NCBI GenBank assembly: GCA_002335865.1
Contig: DDCY01000029.1
Coordinates: 198,620-262,619, forward strand
DNA from: Saprospiraceae bacterium UBA1994
GTDB taxonomy: Bacteria; Bacteroidota; Bacteroidia; Chitinophagales; Saprospiraceae
DNA: 64,000 nt
Direction: 5' to 3'
Shown here: positions 9,289 through 17,736 of the stretch, one piece after another
How the letters are laid out: each line of letters begins with the position of its first letter
Position numbering within the stretch: position 1 is the stretch's first letter
The notes under the pieces: generated by a model
Told to the model about the DNA's origin: nothing
The model's input: only the letters and a program-made list of their open reading frames with translations
Databases searched by the model: none
Program-made: the position numbers and the translations under genes

Positions 9289-10383
9289 CTAAAACGGATC
9301 ACTATATCTTGTATCAGTTAAGAAGGAATGGTCCGTCAAAGTCTTTAAGAAATTAACTAAATCAACCTTGTCATCCGCGGTAAGAAAAAGTCCAGTCTCA
9401 ATAGTAGCTTGTATCGCTGGGTCTAGGGAAGTAGACGGATGGATACCTTCATTATAATGGTCCACAACTTCTTCTAAAGTACTAAATCTTCCATCATGCA
9501 TATATGGAGGAGTAAGCTCTATATTCCTGAGGAAAGGTACTTTGAATCTTGCTCTATCCATAGGGTCATTGGTAACATTCTCTCTTCCTAAATCTGCGAA
9601 GTCTGCATCTGCATCTAATCCATTGTTCATATAAAGGTCATTTTCAAAATTGGATCCACCATGACAGTGTGCACAGTCTGCTCCGGATAATTCTTGAAAG
9701 AAAGGATTGTATTCTGTTTCGAATAATAGCCTTCCTCTTTCTTCACTTGCCGTAAACTCCGTAGTTCCTGCTACCCATTGATCATATTTGGAATCATAAG
9801 AGACTAAACTGAGCATAAACTGTTCCATGGCCAAAGCCATTTTATCTACAGTAATATCATCATCAACATATACTCTAGTAAATTGATTCTTACACATTTG
9901 ACTAGCACTTAGCTTTGAAAGTACATTGTCCAAGGTTTCGTCCATTTCTAACTCATCCTGTATAGGTATTATAGCTTGGTCTATAAGCAAGTGTGCTCTT
10001 CCATCTCAGAAAAATTCATTGTTATTCCATGCCATGTTAAATACAGACATCTCTTGTCTTTTCCCTAGTAACATTTCTACGCCGAATGAAAACCTTGTCG
10101 TATTACTAAATGCATGTTCCTGTCTATGACAACTTACACAATTTTTAGAACCATCTCTTGAAAGCATATTTTCATAAAACAGCATTCGCCCGAGGGCTAC
10201 TCCTTTCTCTGTCAGCTACTTGTCCGCAGGTAAATTTGGATTTGGTAACTCACCATACAGAAGTTCATATTTTGTAATATCCTGTTCGATCTCTTTGGGA
10301 GGATTTGTTATTGAATCATCGCCACAAGAGAATGTTATTCCAAGCATCACTATCAATATGAGAAAGAAGTTATATTTAATCAC
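9289..10383 (-). pseudogene. Second MauG/cytochrome c peroxidase-like di-heme gene, broken by two nonsense codons
   Basis: One continuous frame runs from a GTG at 10383 to a stop at 9289 with two internal stops and no frameshift: TAG at 10218-10216 (codon 56) and TGA at 10008-10006 (codon 126). Joined together, it encodes a lipoprotein signal ending FSCGDD, a first heme motif CVSCH with LGRMLFYENMLSRDGSKN before it, the segment FF-stop-DGRAHL where family members have FFWDGR, a second heme motif CAHCH, and the di-heme peroxidase tail PYMHDGRFSTLEEVVDHYN. The TGA thus replaces a conserved Trp (TGG to TGA). The GTG overlaps the stop of the upstream intact paralogue as GTGATTAA, so it was the last gene of that operon. 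Length and domains are otherwise whole, which points to recent inactivation. The part after the TGA remains an open frame from 9990. Confidence 0.9.
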
Positions 10384-11398
10384 CCGATAGATTATTATTT
10401 GTTACAAAATATTGATCAGTTAAGGATTCTAAAAATGTAATCAGATCAGATTTTTCAATACTTGTAAGGTTAAGCGGTTGTATCAAATCGCTTTTATGAA
10501 CGTGAGCCTTTCCTCCACTACTATAGTGTTCTATTACTTCAGATAATGTTTCTATCGATCCATCATGCATATAAGGTCCAGTCAGTGCTATATTACGTAG
10601 CGAAGGAACTTTGAATAAAGCTATATCATTAGGATTTTGAGTTAGTCTTGCTCTACCTTCATCAGCATAATCCAAGTAGAGTCCATTGTTTTCAAAAGCG
10701 TAATTAGTAAAGTTAAATCCACCGTGACATGATGAACAGGCCAGTCTGCTACTTTCAAATAATTGTTTACCTCTCACAGCAGCATCTGACATACTATTTT
10801 CTATAGCATAATGATACTCTAGATCGTAGGAACTTTGACCACTAATCATGCTACGTTCAAATTGTGATAATGCTCTTGTAATAACAAATGCATTGGGTTC
10901 TTGATTATATGCTATTATCGACATTTCTACATATTCATTAATAGTAAGTAGAGTGTCAGCTATCAGTATGATATTATTGTTAAACTCGTTATGCTCTTGT
11001 ATCGGTACCAGTATCTGCTGCTCTAATGTCGGTACGCCACCTTCTCTGGTATAGTATGGATGATATGCTACATTTGCCAGGCTAGGGGCATTTCTAGTTC
11101 CTAGTAATTCATTGACGCCAAGACTAAAATCTTTATTGTCAGAAAAGGATAGCTTAGGATCATGACATGAAGCACAACTAATAGAACCGTCTTTGGATAA
11201 GATAGGATCATAAAAAAGCTTTTTACCTAGGTCCCATCTCTCAATAGTAAATTCATTGCCTACAGAATGATCTACCTCAGGAAAACCTGGTGGCACTTCC
11301 ATTATTTGCAGACGTTCTACTCTAGTCTCATTTGTTTCCTTAGCACAAGAGCTAGATAGTAAGCATAAGAGTACGATATAGCTAATGTTTCTTAACAA
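10376..11398 (-). CDS. MbnH/MauG-like di-heme cytochrome c peroxidase-family lipoprotein
   Basis: The 340-residue protein has a lipobox LSSSC (Cys18) and two c-type heme motifs, CASCH at 75-79 and CSSCH at 221-225, in the order and spacing of the bacterial di-heme peroxidase/MauG superfamily. The tail contains ALFKVPSLRNIALTGPYMHD and a Met/His pair typical of these enzymes. Instead of the WDGR segment it has YYTREGGVPTLEQQILVPIQ. The gene follows an MbnP-like gene after 3 nt; MbnH, a MauG relative, modifies a Trp of MbnP to kynurenine in methanotrophs, so this is the natural candidate partner. The only start in reach is TTG at 11398. The next gene, a pseudogene, overlaps its stop. Function as peroxidase versus protein-modifying enzyme is inference. 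Confidence 0.87.
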   Translation of the reverse strand: MLRNISYIVLLCLLSSSCAKETNETRVERLQIMEVPPGFPEVDHSVGNEFTIERWDLGKKLFYDPILSKDGSISCASCHDPKLSFSDNKDFSLGVNELLGTRNAPSLANVAYHPYYTREGGVPTLEQQILVPIQEHNEFNNNIILIADTLLTINEYVEMSIIAYNQEPNAFVITRALSQFERSMISGQSSYDLEYHYAIENSMSDAAVRGKQLFESSRLACSSCHGGFNFTNYAFENNGLYLDYADEGRARLTQNPNDIALFKVPSLRNIALTGPYMHDGSIETLSEVIEHYSSGGKAHVHKSDLIQPLNLTSIEKSDLITFLESLTDQYFVTNNNLSGD

Positions 11399-11401
11399 TT
11401 A

Positions 11402-12361
11402 TTATTGTACGATTAATTTTCTCGTTGCCAATACAGTCCCTCTAGCATCTGAAACAGATACGAAATATATCCCCGAGTTATGAAGGTTTACAGTATTAAG
11501 ATTACTTTGAGATTGTGAAAGAACGACTCTTCCCAAAGCGTCTTGGATTATGATTGTATTGTTAGTTGAAGCTAGATCTAAGTTTATGGTCAGCTGTCCG
11601 TTTGTCACAGGATTAGGATACACATCAAACGATGTAACTAAATCGCTATCCGATGTATTAGTAGATACAGATAATGAGAATAACTTGTCTATCATATTAT
11701 TAGATAAAGTAGGAATAGGATCCCCATTACCATGTACTATTAAACCGCTAGAAACATCAATGCCAGAAAGTAAGTTAGTATACTCTGCATTTAACTCAAC
11801 AAGATAACTGTCTTCTCCACTCATATTGACGTCAAATTCCAACTGTTGATAAAATTGATCTCCTACACAGTGTAATTCTAGATTTTGATTGACGTTTGGC
11901 CCACTTTTTCCTTCAAGTGCAATAAAACGATATCCTGAAGTCCATCCCCAATGCATAGAAGGTGACTTAGGGTAGAGTGCATGTGTTGGATGATAGAGTG
12001 ATGGATCTGAATGATTAGCTTCTTGATCCACTCCTAAGTTGAAATTAACAGATTCTAATGTAGTGAAAGTTAATTCTCCAAGATCAATCATTGTAGATTC
12101 TGAGTCATTAAGTAAACTCACTAGAACATATAAATCTTTTACTTCTGTCACTTGCCCACCGTCGTGTGTAATACTAAATCCTGATATGTAGTATTGTAAC
12201 CTATCAATCATGAAATCATTTCCTAGATCATTAACTGTATTTACTTCGTTTTCATATTGCACACCATCGAGCAAATGATTGATTTGTAAGTTGACTGAAC
12301 TTTGCGCATTAAGAGTTATCGCTACAAAGAGTAAAATCAAACAGTGTAAAGCTGACTTCAT
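11402..12361 (-). CDS. MbnP-like protein with T9SS sorting domain
   Basis: I start at ATG 12361, giving a 319-residue product with a clear signal peptide (MKSALHCLILLFVAITLNAQ); an in-frame TTG further upstream adds an unlikely 28 residues. About residues 20-215 match the MbnP family: FMIDRLQYYISGF, a central SMHWGWTSGYRFIALEG motif, HCVGDQFYQQLEF and a final Ig-like strand. MbnP proteins occur with MauG-like enzymes and copper-related genes, and a conserved Trp is the modified residue in the characterised example; the HWGW segment here offers candidates. The last 75 residues are a T9SS sorting domain (FDVYPNPVTNGQLTI to ATRKLIVQ). It should therefore be displayed on the cell surface rather than stay in the periplasm. 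The di-heme gene follows after 3 nt. Confidence 0.85.
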   Translation of the reverse strand: MKSALHCLILLFVAITLNAQSSVNLQINHLLDGVQYENEVNTVNDLGNDFMIDRLQYYISGFSITHDGGQVTEVKDLYVLVSLLNDSESTMIDLGELTFTTLESVNFNLGVDQEANHSDPSLYHPTHALYPKSPSMHWGWTSGYRFIALEGKSGPNVNQNLELHCVGDQFYQQLEFDVNMSGEDSYLVELNAEYTNLLSGIDVSSGLIVHGNGDPIPTLSNNMIDKLFSLSVSTNTSDSDLVTSFDVYPNPVTNGQLTINLDLASTNNTIIIQDALGRVVLSQSQSNLNTVNLHNSGIYFVSVSDARGTVLATRKLIVQ

Positions 12362-12513
12362 GATTTTGTATTTAGATTTTTTTGTCCGTGATTGAGTAAA
12401 TATAGAAATAAGTTCGAGAAAAATCTTACTATATTTTGATATCAAGGCCCTTGTAGATGATAATTTACTCTAACAAGGATAGTAATTGCAAATTTTCAGC
12501 GAATAAAGGAATT

Positions 12514-13233
12514 TTACATTATAAAAAGCATCAGTGCTGACATTAAGATCATAAGTGTATTCTCAATAAATGTGGCCTCCGTCATGGGCAAATCAAGAGC
12601 AGAGCCTAGGCAGGCACACTTGATGGAACGCTTAGCAAATAGAGTCTTAGTTACTCCAAAGGTAGTGAGCCCTAATATGACTATAGTTGCAATAAAAGCA
12701 ATGGATATGTTGTATCTCATGAGTAGCATCACTCCTAATATGGTCTCTATAAATGGATATATCTGACCATAGAAGGGTAGTGACTTAGCCAATGGATCAT
12801 ACATCGAAAATGAAGTGGCAAAACCTTTGACATCTAGCATCTTAAAAAAGCTGAAGACAATGAAGAATAGCCCCATGAAATCTATCATCATCTCTTGTAG
12901 ATTCCATGTTTTGTAATGTAGAAGTACGCTTGTTGCAGATATATATCCAATGACAATAAAAAGTGGTTTGAGTTGTTGCAGTTTGGACTTCTCTTCCATA
13001 TCCTCAAAACCAGAAGTAGGCATGTGTACATCTTTTGCTTTGAAACTATACTTCGCGGGCAAGCTATCTCGAAATAAAGAATCAGCAATATGATGTTTCA
13101 TTGTTATAGTGGCCTGCTTTAGCTTCATATCAACAATCACTTCTCCTACTCCATCTATAGAAGATAAAGCGTCCTTTACACTTGCTTTACAATTTACGCA
13201 AGTCATTCCTTCGATTGTATATGTATATGTCAT
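12514..13233 (-). CDS. Heavy-metal-associated (HMA) domain fused to MauE/DoxX-like membrane protein
   Basis: The 239 residues begin with an HMA domain (residues 1-70) bearing the metal-binding motif MTCVNC, Cys12 and Cys15, as in copper chaperones and P-type ATPase N-termini. After a short linker come four or five hydrophobic helices (about 90-107, 113-132, 155-172, 175-200, 222-239). They contain a CACLGSALDLPMT motif at 206-218, typical of MauE/DoxX-type redox-associated membrane proteins. MauE helps mature methylamine dehydrogenase through thiol chemistry. Here the pair of cytoplasmic HMA cysteines and the CAC motif suggest metal or thiol handling at the membrane. It lies between a CRTAC1-like lipoprotein and the MbnP/di-heme pair, all on the same strand. 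Metal identity (probably copper) is inference. Confidence 0.85.
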   Translation of the reverse strand: MTYTYTIEGMTCVNCKASVKDALSSIDGVGEVIVDMKLKQATITMKHHIADSLFRDSLPAKYSFKAKDVHMPTSGFEDMEEKSKLQQLKPLFIVIGYISATSVLLHYKTWNLQEMMIDFMGLFFIVFSFFKMLDVKGFATSFSMYDPLAKSLPFYGQIYPFIETILGVMLLMRYNISIAFIATIVILGLTTFGVTKTLFAKRSIKCACLGSALDLPMTEATFIENTLMILMSALMLFIM

Positions 13234-13362
13234 TTGTTGTGTTTTCTTGTCGGCAACAAAATTAGGAAGTATTAGTCTTAGCAGATATCAATCTATTGAT
13301 TAGGAACTGACTAATTATGATATTGAGTACTAATGCAGTCCACAAGTCAGTCTGTAAATAAT

Positions 13363-15621
13363 CTAATGATGATGTGCAGATTCAATCAGAAGTTGAGGTA
13401 TTACAGGTTTTACCTCAGGGCTACTGACTCCTTCTGTTATTACTACTAGTTTTTCTATGGGTGTAGGCCCATAATTGATATATTCTATGTTGCCATTGGC
13501 CCACCTTACTTCAATAGATAATACCTCAGTTGCATCATTTAGTCCTGCTGATATTTGGAGTTCATTTGCTCCAAAACTTGAACCGCTTCCAACAGTTTTG
13601 TATACAGTATGTTGACTTCCGTCTCTAGTCAAATATTTGATTCTTACTTTCGAACCTATGGCTGATTTGTTAGTTGTAGTTCCTACTAATTTAATCTTAA
13701 TCCAGCTATTCTTGTTTCCTGGATTAAGATACAAGGCGTTATGAAAGAAATCACCTGAATATGCACCACCAAGAACTGTGTAGATGTCAAGGTCTCCATC
13801 GCGATCTACATCCACTAAAGATACTCCGTGTCCTTTTTGAATAGATCCTACATTGGCATCGAAAGTGGCATCTTCAAAATTATTCCCATTATTATTAATA
13901 AATAATCTATTGGGTACCACTGTTCTGAAATCAGGTGCTCCCGTTCCTAAATAAAAATCATCATAACCATCGTTATTGAGGTCCCCATAATTACAGCCCA
14001 TTGTATGTAGGGGTAGATTTAATTTGGCTTCGATCGTCTTGTTACTAAATGTGTTATCTCGATTATTAAGGTAAAGACGAGGTATTTCTGAATCGAAAGG
14101 GATTCCCATATAACTTTTTGCAACTGCAGCAGTTTGACCTACTCCTATAAAATCGTCATATGCAGAGACAAATAAGTCATCGTATCCATCATTGTTATAA
14201 TCAAAGAACCAACAAGGAAATGCTTTTTCAGGCTCATTAGTTTTTGTTGTTTTGGCCCTTTCTTCAAATGCAAGTGTACCTGTTTCTTTTAGTAAGTTAT
14301 GTGCAAAAAAGTTGTCTCCGATAAGATTGGTAATGTATATATCCATGTCTCCATCATTGTCATAATCAGATGCTGTAACTCCTTTGAGGTACCCAATGTA
14401 ATCTACACCTAGATTTGGAGCATAATCAGTAAATTGACCATTAGAATTGTTAATATATAAATTACACCTTTTCCTTTCATTAGGCTTGTTGGGTATGGAT
14501 TCATTGGCTACGAAAAGATCAATGAAGCCGTCATTGTTAACGTCCACCCATGTAGCTGCTTGAGATGCCCCAATGTGATATAGTCCACATTCGATTGTTA
14601 CATCTGTGAATGTACCATCTCCATTATTACGTAATAGTGAGTTAGGATAGATACCAAGAGATACATCTCTTCGCCAAGCACCTCTGATTATGAATACATC
14701 GAGAAACCCATCGTTATTATAATCAGCTTGCTTCATGTTTAATCCTCCATAGAGACTTGATAATAAAGCTTGATTGGTTCTATTCTGCATTTTCCCATTA
14801 TCGTTTTCGAAGTATTCGAGTTGATCATCTATTGACCAGCTTGAACAAAGTAGATCTGGATCTCCATCGTTATCAAAGTCATCAAATATCGAGGCCCCAC
14901 TTAATTTGTTGATGGCTATTCCGTATTCTGAAGCTTTATTTGTAAAGGGTTTCATTTTTGTGTTGTTCCTAAATTTTGACGGTGGAATTAATAAATCCGA
15001 AGGGACTCCACTCGGGTATTCATCTATAGTCATATAAGCAAGATTGAGTAGCCATTTAGATTGATAGTCTAAAGGATACTTCTTTAGTATTTTCTTATAT
15101 ATTTCAATGGCTTTATTAGAGCCATTCTTATTTTTATGTATGGCCGCTCCCTTTATTGGAAATAAACAAGATTCTGAATTATGATTTTCGACGCAGTTGG
15201 TAACTTCACCCAATCTGAGATGTGTTATTGCGTACATTTCATAGAGGTCTTTATTATTGTCGTTGATTTCCTTTAAAGATTTTGAAGAACCAAATATTTG
15301 ATTAAATGTAGCGATTGACTCTTCCAGTTTTCCAGCTTGTAACTGTAACAAAGCAAAATCTATGAAATTTTGTAATTCAGGTTTGATTTGATTAGAATTC
15401 ACCTTCTCAACCATAATAGCTAACGCCTTGTCTGACTCAAAAGATTGCTTATTAAATACGGCAGAATTATATATGATTTTCATTGAGTCGACCATGTTAT
15501 TGGTCCCTGAATGATCAATTGCAATGCTATTGTTTGGATTAGGAGGGATGAAGCTTGGTTTGTTCTTGCATTGTAGAAGGATAAAACACACAAGTAGAAG
15601 TGAAGTTATTTTGTAGGACAT
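13363..15621 (-). CDS. CRTAC1-like FG-GAP/ASPIC-UnbV lipoprotein with N-terminal TPRs
   Basis: The 752-residue protein starts with a lipoprotein-like signal (CFILLQC, Cys18; Gln at -1 is unusual). A helical TPR-like region covers about residues 70-190 (LQLQAGKLEESIATFNQIFG; AIEIYKKILKKYPLDYQSKW). At least seven FG-GAP/VCBS calcium-binding repeats follow, with cores such as FDDFDNDGDPDLL, ADYNNDGFLDVFI, SDYDNDGDMDIYI and GDLNNDGYDDFYLG. The ASPIC/UnbV domain lies at about 640-720 (SAIGSKVRIKY, ELQISAGLNDATEVLSIEVRW). The chain ends in SAHHH. The architecture predicts an outer-membrane-anchored beta-propeller that binds a protein or ligand at the surface. It is the first gene of the same-strand cluster leading to the MbnP/MauG-like genes, 129 bp before the HMA-MauE gene. 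Confidence 0.86.
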   Translation of the reverse strand: MSYKITSLLLVCFILLQCKNKPSFIPPNPNNSIAIDHSGTNNMVDSMKIIYNSAVFNKQSFESDKALAIMVEKVNSNQIKPELQNFIDFALLQLQAGKLEESIATFNQIFGSSKSLKEINDNNKDLYEMYAITHLRLGEVTNCVENHNSESCLFPIKGAAIHKNKNGSNKAIEIYKKILKKYPLDYQSKWLLNLAYMTIDEYPSGVPSDLLIPPSKFRNNTKMKPFTNKASEYGIAINKLSGASIFDDFDNDGDPDLLCSSWSIDDQLEYFENDNGKMQNRTNQALLSSLYGGLNMKQADYNNDGFLDVFIIRGAWRRDVSLGIYPNSLLRNNGDGTFTDVTIECGLYHIGASQAATWVDVNNDGFIDLFVANESIPNKPNERKRCNLYINNSNGQFTDYAPNLGVDYIGYLKGVTASDYDNDGDMDIYITNLIGDNFFAHNLLKETGTLAFEERAKTTKTNEPEKAFPCWFFDYNNDGYDDLFVSAYDDFIGVGQTAAVAKSYMGIPFDSEIPRLYLNNRDNTFSNKTIEAKLNLPLHTMGCNYGDLNNDGYDDFYLGTGAPDFRTVVPNRLFINNNGNNFEDATFDANVGSIQKGHGVSLVDVDRDGDLDIYTVLGGAYSGDFFHNALYLNPGNKNSWIKIKLVGTTTNKSAIGSKVRIKYLTRDGSQHTVYKTVGSGSSFGANELQISAGLNDATEVLSIEVRWANGNIEYINYGPTPIEKLVVITEGVSSPEVKPVIPQLLIESAHHH

Positions 15622-15955
15622 TTTAAACAGAACTATTTACACGAATTTGGAATGATAATCTAATAATAAGGGAAACCATTTATCTGTATCCGTTGTAACA
15701 AATAAAGATTTAAATGGTTTGCTTAAATTGCCATTCTTTTGCAGTAGCTTTTAATTATACTATAGTATTTGGACCTAAACCATAACGACTATGATGTACG
15801 TCATTTTTAATTGGTCGTCAATACTGTTAAAATCCATCTGATAACTATAATGGTAATAGGAGTTATCATTTTTTATCAGCCTATTGTATGCCAACAACAA
15901 GTTCATATTCTCCGTTTGATTTAGGAGTTATCTTGTATTAAAAAGCCGTGGGTAC
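15622..15955. other. Intergenic region with no recognised gene
   Basis: AT-rich sequence upstream of the CRTAC1-like gene, ending at two gene relics. I see no protein-like frame, no RNA gene and no clear promoter box; it presumably contains the promoter of the minus-strand cluster. Confidence 0.45.
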
Positions 15956-16087
15956 TTAGTAATTACCAAATGTTCGTATTCCTTGCATATTAGAAAGTCT
16001 TATTCTTTCTTCATGTTCCGCCACAGTATAGTATCCCTGTGCAAACCACCTCAATTGGTCAGAACAATCTGATCTTTCAGGAGACCA
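15956..16087 (-). pseudogene. C-terminal relic, possibly of a membrane-bound metal-dependent hydrolase
   Basis: A frame of about 44 codons ending at a TAA reads SPERSDCSDQLRWFAQGYYTV followed by an acidic turn and NMQGIRTFGNY. The pattern (LRWF-x-x-GYYTV, then a short strand and a GIR or MGV ending) resembles the C-terminus of YbcI/DUF457-type membrane-bound hydrolases, but this is from memory and not certain. No upstream part of such a protein is present: the frame runs directly into the opposite-strand rhodanese fragment. It is best read as a truncated gene end at a deletion junction. Confidence 0.4.
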
Positions 16088-16109
16088 AAGATTTAAGTGC
16101 TTTAAGGAT

Positions 16110-16367
16110 TTGAAATACAATCTTGAACGAAAAGGAATTACTAGAGATAAAGAAATCATTGTATATTGTCAATCAGGTTCAAGATTGTCACATACGGCCT
16201 TTGTACTTAAAGAATTACTTGATTACCCTAATGTTAGGAATTATGATGGCTCTTGGATAGAATGGAGTTATTATAATTCAAAGAATAATTCAATACCAAT
16301 TACTCAAATTTCATCAGAAAGTGATTGTAAAAGGATGGAGTTTGAATTAATGAATAAATTTAAATGA
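16110..16367 (+). pseudogene. C-terminal fragment of a rhodanese/3-mercaptopyruvate sulfurtransferase
   Basis: The frame encodes the catalytic half of a rhodanese domain: KEIIVYCQSGSRLSHTAFVL contains the active-site Cys in a CxxGxR loop, and YPNVRNYDGSWIEWS is the typical end of SseA-type sulfurtransferases. The N-terminal rhodanese repeat and the first half of this repeat are missing. The only start is a TTG at 16110, and the frame abuts an unrelated opposite-strand fragment at about 16090. An extra 25 residues follow the domain. It is probably a relic. It lies 116 bp upstream of a sulfite dehydrogenase gene, so it may mark a former sulfur-oxidation gene set. Confidence 0.7.
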
Positions 16368-16483
16368 TCTGTTGATAATTCCATGAATAGATAAGTGTTT
16401 TGGATGAAGTGCTTTGAGATCATTTAGAAACATATTAATTCTTCTGAGTATGAAAGAATTTGAGAGTAAAATGAATTTGTAAA

Positions 16484-17734
16484 ATGGAGAAAAATAAGAA
16501 TAAGAATATTGTAATAAGAAGAGACTTCCTTAAAAGCTCAATAATGACGAGTATAGGTTTGTTGATTGGAACTAATATTGTATTTGCTAGTAACTTTCCT
16601 AAAGGCTTGTTACCCATTGGAGTATTGGATGGTACTTTACCATCGGGATTGATTGGAAAAAGTGATAAGCTTACAATACTAAATGATAGACCTGTAAACG
16701 CTGAAACACCTGCTCATCTTCTCAATGATGATCTCACACCAAATAATCTATTTTTTGTTCGTAACAATGGATTACCTCCTAATAAAGTTGATGTAAATAA
16801 ATGGTCGTTAACTTTTGAAGGAGAATCGGTAAAAAACAAAAAGACATTCTCGATTGAAGACCTTAAATCGAAATTTAAACATTATACATATAACATTACA
16901 TTGGAATGTGGAGGAAATGGAAGAAGTGAATTTAATCCAACTGCTAAGGGTAACCAATGGTCAACAGGTGCAGTGGGATGTGCTTCTTGGACAGGTGTTA
17001 GATTAGCAGACGTATTGAATGACGTAGGCATCAAATCCGATGCAGTATATATTGGATATTATGGAGAAGATACGCATTTGTCAGGTGATCCAAAAAAGGA
17101 ACCAATATCTAGAGGCGTTCCTATATCTAAGGCGATGGAAGAAGAGAGTTTAATCGTGTGGGGTATGAATGGAGAGGATATTCCAATGTTAAATGGTTTT
17201 CCTCTTAGATTAATATTTGGAGGCTATCCTGCGTCTTGCTCGGGCAAATGGCTAAGTAAGATAGTAGTAAGAAATAAAGTACATGATGGACAGAAAATGA
17301 AAGGTCAAGCCTATCGAATACCTTGTAAGTCAGTTGCTCCTGGTACTAAGGTGAAAGACGAAGATATGTGCATCATAGAGCGAATGCCTGTTAAGTCACT
17401 TATCACTTATCCAAAAACTGGTGCTACGATCTCATTAAATGATAAGCTCCCTATTAAAGGACAGGCTTGGACATCGTCTGATCATATTGAGTCGGTTGAT
17501 TATTCTATTGATTTTGGTGTTACTTGGTATCCTTGTAAAGTGGAATTGTCGAAGAACAAATTTGCATGGCAGAGATTCTCTGCAAGTATTGCTTTTCCGG
17601 AAATGGGGTATTATGAAGTTTGGGCTAGGGCTACTGATTCAGAAGGAAAGATTCAGCCTATGATACTTCCAGGATGGAATCCTAAAGGTTATTTAAATAA
17701 CGCATGTCATAGAATAGCGATAAAAGTTCAGTAG
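16484..17734 (+). CDS. Sulfite dehydrogenase/oxidase, molybdopterin-binding subunit (SorA/SoxC-like)
   Basis: The 416-residue protein carries a Tat signal (IRRDFLKSS, Arg12-Arg13, then a hydrophobic stretch), as expected for a cofactor-loaded export substrate. The sulfite oxidase molybdopterin domain covers about residues 70-290; the Mo-ligand Cys142 is in LECGGNGRSEF. GAVGCASWTGVRLADVL and NGFPLRLIFGGYPASCSGKWL are further family motifs. A Mo-Co dimerisation domain follows (about 305-415; WTSSDHIESVDYSIDFG, GYYEVWARATDS). The enzyme oxidises sulfite to sulfate in the periplasm and passes electrons to cytochrome c. A cytochrome c gene begins 2 nt after its stop, matching a SorAB arrangement. 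A rhodanese fragment lies just upstream. Confidence 0.88.
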   Translation: MEKNKNKNIVIRRDFLKSSIMTSIGLLIGTNIVFASNFPKGLLPIGVLDGTLPSGLIGKSDKLTILNDRPVNAETPAHLLNDDLTPNNLFFVRNNGLPPNKVDVNKWSLTFEGESVKNKKTFSIEDLKSKFKHYTYNITLECGGNGRSEFNPTAKGNQWSTGAVGCASWTGVRLADVLNDVGIKSDAVYIGYYGEDTHLSGDPKKEPISRGVPISKAMEEESLIVWGMNGEDIPMLNGFPLRLIFGGYPASCSGKWLSKIVVRNKVHDGQKMKGQAYRIPCKSVAPGTKVKDEDMCIIERMPVKSLITYPKTGATISLNDKLPIKGQAWTSSDHIESVDYSIDFGVTWYPCKVELSKNKFAWQRFSASIAFPEMGYYEVWARATDSEGKIQPMILPGWNPKGYLNNACHRIAIKVQ

Positions 17735-17736
17735 TT

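Noticed and set aside
9990..10383. UGA read as Trp or stop-codon recoding in the second di-heme gene
   Set aside because: A TAG stop is also present in the same frame, and all other genes in the window use TGG for Trp and end normally; a pseudogene explains both stops.
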